A DNA stretch of 64,000 nucleotides from Lachnoclostridium sp. UBA5725 (lineage in GTDB: Bacteria; Bacillota; Clostridia; Lachnospirales; Lachnospiraceae): NCBI GenBank assembly GCA_002419585.1, contig DIGJ01000003.1:1-64000 (forward strand), read 5' to 3'. Below are positions 59,721 through 64,000 of this stretch, in pieces. Below the pieces are notes generated by a model that worked only from the letters and a program-made list of their open reading frames with translations, made no database searches and was not told the DNA's origin. Position 1 is the first letter of the stretch; each line of letters opens with the position of its first letter. Both the position numbers and the translations under genes were made by a program.

Positions 59721-61016
59721 ATGGATATATATGTCGTTCAACCTGGTGACAATATAGAATTGATTGCGAATAAATATGGTATATCCGTTGAAAGACTGAT
59801 CAGTGATAATGGATTGATTAGTCCCTATACCTTAGTCCTCGGTCAAGCTATCCTTATACTTTATCCCGAAAGAGTTTATACCGTTAAATCAGGTGATACA
59901 CTAGCAACAATTGCAGATTCGAATGGAGTCTCAATCATGCAGTTAATCAGAAATAACCCTTTTTTACATGATCGAAACTATATATATCCAGGGGAATCAT
60001 TCGTGATTAATTATAGCTTGGGTAAGGAAATATCCGTAAACGGATTTGCCTATTCATTTATTAATCTCGATACTTTAAAACGTACTTTACCATATCTTAC
60101 ATACATTTCTATTTTTAATTATCGAATCGGTGAAAATGCAAACATAGTTGATTATGGGGATGATACCGAACTTATTAAAATCGCAAAAGCGTATGATACA
60201 CTTCCTCTTTTATTGATTTCAGCATTTACTGTAACAGGAGAAGTGAATTTAGAATATATTTACGAACTACTACTAAATGAAGAGCAGCAAGATAAACTAG
60301 TAAATGAAATGCTCCAAATCGTACGAACCAAAAAATTTTCTGGAATCAATGCCATGATTAGTCAAATCACTAAATCCAATCAGAAGTTATATTTAAATGT
60401 TTTAACAAAATTATCAAAGGCACTACGAAATGAAGGATACATCTTTTTTCTTACCATTAACCCAAATCTCAAGATTATAAATAATACCGTAACCTATGAA
60501 AAAATTGATTATAAAAGCATTAGTGAAATAGTGGATAAGATCATCTTTTTTCAAAATGTTTGGGCTATGAATAAGCAGCCTCCATCACCAGTAAGCAACA
60601 TTTCATCCATTCGAACTTTTATTAATTATGTTAGTACCATTATTTCACCAACCATTTTATCCATAGGAAAGCCTTTAATTGGATTAGACTGGACGCTTCC
60701 ATTTTCCCCGGGTTCATCCTATGCTAACTCAATGTCACTTGATTCTACAATGATATTAGCTTATGAACAACAAACAGTAATTCAATTTGATGAATTATCA
60801 CAAACACCGTATTATAATTATATACGCTCTAGTGTAGGACCTCCGGAAAACCATATTGTTTGGTTTATCGATGTAAGAAGCATAAAAGCATTAAATGATC
60901 TTCTTATTGAATATAACATGTCTGGTTCGGGTATATGGAATTTAATGATTTATAATCAACAATTGTGGTCCATCCTTAATGCTACTTTCAATATTGTCAA
61001 AATACCAATTATATAA
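59721..61016 (+). CDS. LysM plus GH18-like spore protein, catalytic residues absent
   Basis: A 431-residue protein: two LysM domains (about 2-47 and 51-95, VVQPGDNIELIANKYG and YTVKSGDTLATIADSNG) followed by a YaaH/SleL-like GH18 barrel (about 105-431). The catalytic DxxDxDxE region of the family (GINIDFE) reads GINAMISQI here, so the Asp and Glu are lost. SleL/YaaH proteins trim spore cortex; this one may only bind it. TTGAGG lies four to five bases before ATG 59721; the frame opens at TTG 59706. Own terminator at 61,037. Confidence 0.82.
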   Translation: MDIYVVQPGDNIELIANKYGISVERLISDNGLISPYTLVLGQAILILYPERVYTVKSGDTLATIADSNGVSIMQLIRNNPFLHDRNYIYPGESFVINYSLGKEISVNGFAYSFINLDTLKRTLPYLTYISIFNYRIGENANIVDYGDDTELIKIAKAYDTLPLLLISAFTVTGEVNLEYIYELLLNEEQQDKLVNEMLQIVRTKKFSGINAMISQITKSNQKLYLNVLTKLSKALRNEGYIFFLTINPNLKIINNTVTYEKIDYKSISEIVDKIIFFQNVWAMNKQPPSPVSNISSIRTFINYVSTIISPTILSIGKPLIGLDWTLPFSPGSSYANSMSLDSTMILAYEQQTVIQFDELSQTPYYNYIRSSVGPPENHIVWFIDVRSIKALNDLLIEYNMSGSGIWNLMIYNQQLWSILNATFNIVKIPII

Positions 61017-61036
61017 TTAATTTTTTCAATTAGGAG

Positions 61037-61062
61037 AGTCGATGTTTTTATATCGACTTTTT
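61037..61062 (+). terminator. Terminator of LysM-GH18 gene
   Basis: AGTCGAT (61037-61043) pairs with ATCGACT (61052-61058), then TTTTTC. Confidence 0.75.
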
Positions 61063-61146
61063 CTATGATCCATTGGTTCTGTTTCTGTATAAATCATATT
61101 GCTACATTTCAGCGTTTGTGCTTGTCGAATATTGTCGGTTTTTGTC

Positions 61147-61173
61147 ACATAAAAATTCTTTTCACATATAATA
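61147..61173 (+). promoter_or_regulatory. Sigma-K-like promoter
   Basis: AC (61147-61148), 16 bases, CATATAATA (61165-61173): exact fit to the sigma-K pattern AC-N16-CATA-N3-TA. The start codon is 24 bases downstream. Confidence 0.55.
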
Positions 61174-61196
61174 GTATGGAAAGGAGAGTGAATCTT

Positions 61197-61529
61197 ATGT
61201 TAAGTAGAGAAGAAGTTAGAAAGCAATTTGATGGAATAACAGAAGAAGAATCATTGAAAATTTTAGCTGAACAATATCATATTTCTTGGACACCTCATCA
61301 AACAACATGTAAATATTGGTTTGCTGAAGTTTTCACTTACTGTAATTCAAATCAGCTAGAATATCAATTGAATGATTTCTTGTGGTTTATTAATTTTATT
61401 GTTGTACCTCTTACAAGATCTTGTTTCAAAGAAGAAGATATCGTTTCTCTAGGATCCACCGGCACTTGTGGTCACAAACAAACAGTTCTCTTTTTCACAT
61501 TGACACCTATGTGTATGGCACGCTGCTAA
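61197..61529 (+). CDS. Small Cys-rich hypothetical protein, possibly spore-coat
   Basis: A 110-residue soluble protein (MLSREEVRKQFDGITEEESL) with a Cys/aromatic-rich second half and the tail CMARC. No family is recognised. AAGGAGAG precedes ATG 61197; the frame opens further upstream at 61065. A sigma-K-like promoter, position next to a LysM-GH18 gene, and Cys-rich tail together suggest a mother-cell-made coat or inner-layer protein. The function is inferred from these alone. Confidence 0.65.
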   Translation: MLSREEVRKQFDGITEEESLKILAEQYHISWTPHQTTCKYWFAEVFTYCNSNQLEYQLNDFLWFINFIVVPLTRSCFKEEDIVSLGSTGTCGHKQTVLFFTLTPMCMARC

Positions 61530-61538
61530 TTATTTAAC

Positions 61539-61569
61539 AAGAAACCCCAACATTACGTTGGGGTTTCTT
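61539..61569. terminator. Bidirectional terminator
   Basis: AAGAAACCCCAAC (61539-61551) and GTTGGGGTTTCTT (61557-61569): 13-bp stem, 5-base loop, between convergent genes. Confidence 0.88.
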
Positions 61570-61601
61570 AATGAGATTCACGAATATATGGATTTCATTC
61601 A

Positions 61602-62543
61602 TTACTCCATATCCACATCATAGAAATTTGCAGGATTCTCTGTCATAATACGTATTATTTCCTGCTTCTCAATACCATTTTCTGAGCAATAAGGGATAAA
61701 TTCATCAAAGATGGTCGTACAAGGATGCTCTTCCAGTGATTTTTTCGCTTCTGTATAGAAGTCGTAATCTTGTGAAAGAAGCACCTTATGTCCAAAACCA
61801 AGTGACAATACATAATTAAATAATTCTAGCTCCTTTTTACTGGTTCCCTTTCTTACGTTGTCAATGCCGATCCACATTCCTTTTTCTGCCGCCAGTTTTA
61901 CGGTCTCCTTATGTGCTTCTTCATCTGCATGTGCCCAAAGAAATTTATTATAGTCTGCTTCTTCTTTATCCAATACCTGAATAACTTCATGGACCATTTT
62001 CGCCTCCAGGATATGGCAGTGAATTGGCATTCCTGTCTCTTTGCTTGCCTTCACAGCTGCAATCAGCATCGCTTTATCCGCATTTGATAATAAGCCTCTA
62101 TCCAATAACAGCTTGATGTATCCAGGACGAATGTCTATGCCATCTATCGTATCTAGACCTTCTTTGAAATCTTTGATCCAGCGGTTTGCCAGCTGTTCTT
62201 CAAAGTATTTTGGAAATACGTCATAAAGCTGTTTTGTCATATTCCAACCGGTGCATGGAATGATGTTCATGTCTGCTCGCTTCGATAACTCATTTAGTAA
62301 TTTGATATTCTGCCCACCGATTGGTGGAGATGCTTCAACAACACTCTTTCCACCCTTTTCTTTGATATCAAGTAGGATAGGCACAATATATTCTAAGTCT
62401 GATTGTATACTCTCTTCTTGATATTTTTTGTCAAAATACATCGTATTGGCGAGACATTCATCATATTCCCACTTAACGTGTTCATGCTCTAAAGTTACAC
62501 CAAGCTCGCTCTTGGGAATTGCTCCTCTTACTGTATAAATCAT
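61602..62543 (-). CDS. Phosphotriesterase-family hydrolase (PHP-like)
   Basis: A 313-residue TIM-barrel amidohydrolase. TLEHEHVKWEYDE carries the first two metal His; HCHILEAKMV, WAHADEEAHK and LSQDYDFYTE carry the remaining ligands (bridging residue position unclear). Such proteins hydrolyse lactones or phosphate esters. ATG 62543 has GAGG upstream in the block AGCGTAGAAATGAGG. It is in front of repeat copy B and convergent with the Cys-rich gene. Substrate unknown. Confidence 0.82.
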   Translation of the reverse strand: MIYTVRGAIPKSELGVTLEHEHVKWEYDECLANTMYFDKKYQEESIQSDLEYIVPILLDIKEKGGKSVVEASPPIGGQNIKLLNELSKRADMNIIPCTGWNMTKQLYDVFPKYFEEQLANRWIKDFKEGLDTIDGIDIRPGYIKLLLDRGLLSNADKAMLIAAVKASKETGMPIHCHILEAKMVHEVIQVLDKEEADYNKFLWAHADEEAHKETVKLAAEKGMWIGIDNVRKGTSKKELELFNYVLSLGFGHKVLLSQDYDFYTEAKKSLEEHPCTTIFDEFIPYCSENGIEKQEIIRIMTENPANFYDVDME

Positions 62544-62640
62544 ATTATATCCTCATTTCTACGCTGTCATTTTTGCATGGCAAGTCGTGTGCACAGCGCA
62601 GACACAAACTTGCCAAATGAAATATTTTTTTACTCTAACT
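62544..62640 (-). repeat. Repeated 5'-leader element, copy B
   Basis: Minus strand: AAAAATATTTCAT, CAAGTTTGTGTCTGC, CTGTGCACAC, a complementary ACTTG, then AGCGTAGAAATGAGG beside the start codon. Same order as copy A at 14219-14318 with scattered changes and small gaps. Hairpin potential (CAAGTTTGTGT with ACACGACTTG). Confidence 0.65.
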
Positions 62641-62700
62641 TCCGATTCATGATATAATATTCTTCCATTAATCATAGTTTCGATATTATTATAAAAAGCG

Positions 62701-62726
62701 AACCCTGACATAAGCATGTCAGGGTT
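62701..62726 (-). terminator. Terminator at end of WYL regulator
   Basis: AACCCTGACA (62701-62710) pairs with 62717-62726; CTTTTT follows on the minus strand. The stem includes the stop codon of the regulator gene. Confidence 0.75.
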
Positions 62727-63663
62727 TCAAATATTTTTTGCAAATTTTTTCACTTATTTTTATAATTTCTTGAACAAATATTTCTGGCTTAAGTGCAGTT
62801 ACCTGTTCCGGATGACCTAAAACTAACTGATGTATTTCATTCTTATATGGAGTCCTAACCGTTAGATGCAGCCCTTTATCGATTGCTTTCACTTGCGCTT
62901 GTTGCAAAAAGTCATCGTCTTTAATGATTCGGTAAAGTGCTGGATCAATGATCAGTTCATACGTATACCATGTAAACTTGTCATGTTCTGGCATTGGTAG
63001 CTGACTGTTCATGTAGACATTTTTCCCCTCCAAACAGGTCATTGACACGATTCGATCCAATCGAAACGTTCGCATTGCCTGCCTTAAATGACAGTGACCA
63101 GTTACATACCACCCACCATTTTCAAAAAAAAGCTTTGTCGGCGAAAACCTTCGATAATCTGTCTCATCCCTCTCCGGATGGTAGTAAGCTACTTCCAAAT
63201 CACAAGACTTATTAAATGCTTCTAACAAGATTTTTAAAACATCTTGAATATATCCTTTTGGCATAATTCGTATCATGTTAAAATCTATATGCGACAAAAC
63301 CTTAGCAGCTTCCTGCCTTTCATCATCCGTTAGTGCATTGAGCACCTTACTGCTAAGCAAGTTGTAGTCTTTCACCATATTGGGAATTCGAAGCTCTTCC
63401 CCTGCTTTTAACACCATCAACAGCATCAAGATTTCCTGCTCGCTAAGCTTGATACTAGGCATAAAATAGGAAGGATCAATTTCATAGCCACCCCCCAGTC
63501 CCTCATAGGAAATGATGGGCACTCGAAGCTGACTCAGTGCATCGATATCTCGATAAATTGTTCGTTCACTTACTTCAAAATAGCTAGCCAGATCATTTGC
63601 AGATAGTTTTCCGCGCGTCCTCAATAAATGGACGATTCCGTTTTGTCTTTCTGTTTTTTTCAT
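62719..63663 (-). CDS. YafY/WYL-domain transcriptional regulator
   Basis: A 314-residue regulator with an N-terminal HTH_11 winged helix (about 1-60: VHLLRTRGKLSANDLASYFE; SERTIYRDIDAL). A WYL domain (about 140-225; FENGGWYVTGHC with the W-Y pair, FRLDRIVSM) and WCX-like C-terminus follow. WYL domains bind ligands such as nucleotides or ssDNA. It lies divergent to the partial CxxC gene and 175 bases from the phosphotriesterase gene. Target unknown. Confidence 0.88.
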   Translation of the reverse strand: MKKTERQNGIVHLLRTRGKLSANDLASYFEVSERTIYRDIDALSQLRVPIISYEGLGGGYEIDPSYFMPSIKLSEQEILMLLMVLKAGEELRIPNMVKDYNLLSSKVLNALTDDERQEAAKVLSHIDFNMIRIMPKGYIQDVLKILLEAFNKSCDLEVAYYHPERDETDYRRFSPTKLFFENGGWYVTGHCHLRQAMRTFRLDRIVSMTCLEGKNVYMNSQLPMPEHDKFTWYTYELIIDPALYRIIKDDDFLQQAQVKAIDKGLHLTVRTPYKNEIHQLVLGHPEQVTALKPEIFVQEIIKISEKICKKYLKP

Positions 63664-63895
63664 AAAATACTCGACTTATAAATTTTTTTTTATATTGCTC
63701 TAAAGTTTTCTAATCAGAAAAATTTGTTTTATTGTACATTATTATACGGCTAAATACAAGTAATCTACTACACTATAATTATACAATTTGACGTTCATTA
63801 CACTATTTTCAACGTTTACGACTAAAACGGTTTTTTATGTTATTATGTGTTATATTATATTCAATCGTTATTCTATTTATTTTCAGGAGGTTACT

Positions 63896-64000
63896 ATGAA
63901 ATGTCCGTATTGTTCAAATATGATGGAAGATGGATATATACCCAGAGATCGATATACTTTGCAATGGGTGAGTAAAAATAAAACGTCAATATTACCATTC
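63896..64000 (+). CDS. CxxC protein, 5' end only (DUF6487-like)
   Basis: The first 35 codons, starting MKCPYCSNMMEDGYIPRDR, run off the end of the window. The CPYC knuckle followed by a Met-Glu-rich stretch fits small zinc-ribbon proteins of the DUF6487 type common in this group. AGGAGG (63885-63890) lies five bases before ATG 63896. Confidence 0.7.
   Translation, partial: MKCPYCSNMMEDGYIPRDRYTLQWVSKNKTSILPF

Noticed and set aside
1..64000. CRISPR array, rRNA or tRNA genes
   Set aside because: No regularly spaced 25-40 base repeats and no rRNA-like sequence were found; I saw no convincing T-loop plus acceptor pair for a tRNA.

Overview
The window reads as a low-GC, endospore-forming, anaerobic Firmicute, most likely a Lachnospiraceae / clostridial cluster XIVa relative. 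The reasons are AT-rich sequence with strong AGGAGG ribosome binding sites, a T-box leader ahead of an aspS-gatCAB operon, a non-haem ferritin and a rubrerythrin, PdaA-like and SleL/YaaH-like spore genes, PTS-based sugar uptake, and LuxS/Pfs. This placement is inference from gene content; no rRNA gene is present.

Region 1 (1 to about 13,236) is the right-hand part of an integrated mobile element, most likely a prophage or phage-plasmid. Read on the minus strand it carries small (often Cys-rich) early genes, a ParB-like protein fused to an RNA polymerase alpha-CTD, ParA, and a phage-type replication initiator (Lin1244 plus Phg_2220_C type). Two further phage-type proteins and many tiny genes follow. 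A control region (9,590-10,340) holds divergent promoters with three operator-like repeats, a short XRE repressor without a protease domain, and a convergent 44-codon gene whose promoter is bracketed by two GAAC-N4-GTTC (LexA-type) boxes. Then come a second XRE protein, a SWIM zinc-finger protein and a large serine integrase. Two identical 17-bp palindromes (between parA and parB, and just before the integrase) look like parS-type centromere sites. The integrase ends at 13,235 and is followed directly by the C-terminal 142 codons of an alanine/glycine:cation symporter, so the element has split that gene. The left end of the element and the other half of the host gene lie outside the window.

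Region 2 (13,667-26,480) is chromosomal. It holds a DJ-1/PfpI protein, a HEAT-THUMP-type methyltransferase, a DUF3592 protein, and a ten-gene L-ascorbate (ula) PTS cluster read on the minus strand: ulaG-ulaC-ulaA-ulaB-deoR/ulaR-ulaE-propeller protein-ulaF-ptsH-ptsI. UlaD is absent, and the HPr lacks Ser46.

Region 3 (26,480-48,600) holds two MATE transporters flanking an acyltransferase, luxS-mtnN, a chemoreceptor, and gltBD with a promoter-terminator leader. It also holds a GNAT, a heterodimeric ABC exporter, ferritin, LCP and LysR proteins, a peptide deformylase, and a flavodoxin-fold oxidoreductase broken by one in-frame stop.

Region 4 (48,950-54,060) is the T-box-controlled aspS-gatC-gatA-gatB operon for indirect Asn-tRNA synthesis; the specifier looks like AAC (Asn).

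Region 5 (54,100-61,570) looks sporulation-related: a DUF1002 secreted protein, a DUF6774-like small protein, PdaA-like deacetylase, a GMC oxidoreductase with a gluconate-dehydrogenase subunit-3 partner, an atypical rubrerythrin, a LysM/GH18 protein that appears to have lost its catalytic acid, and a small Cys-rich protein behind a sigma-K-like promoter. The end of the window holds a phosphotriesterase-family protein, a WYL regulator and the start of a CxxC protein. A repeated 5'-UTR-like element precedes at least two unrelated genes (13,667 and 61,602), with partial matches at two or three others.
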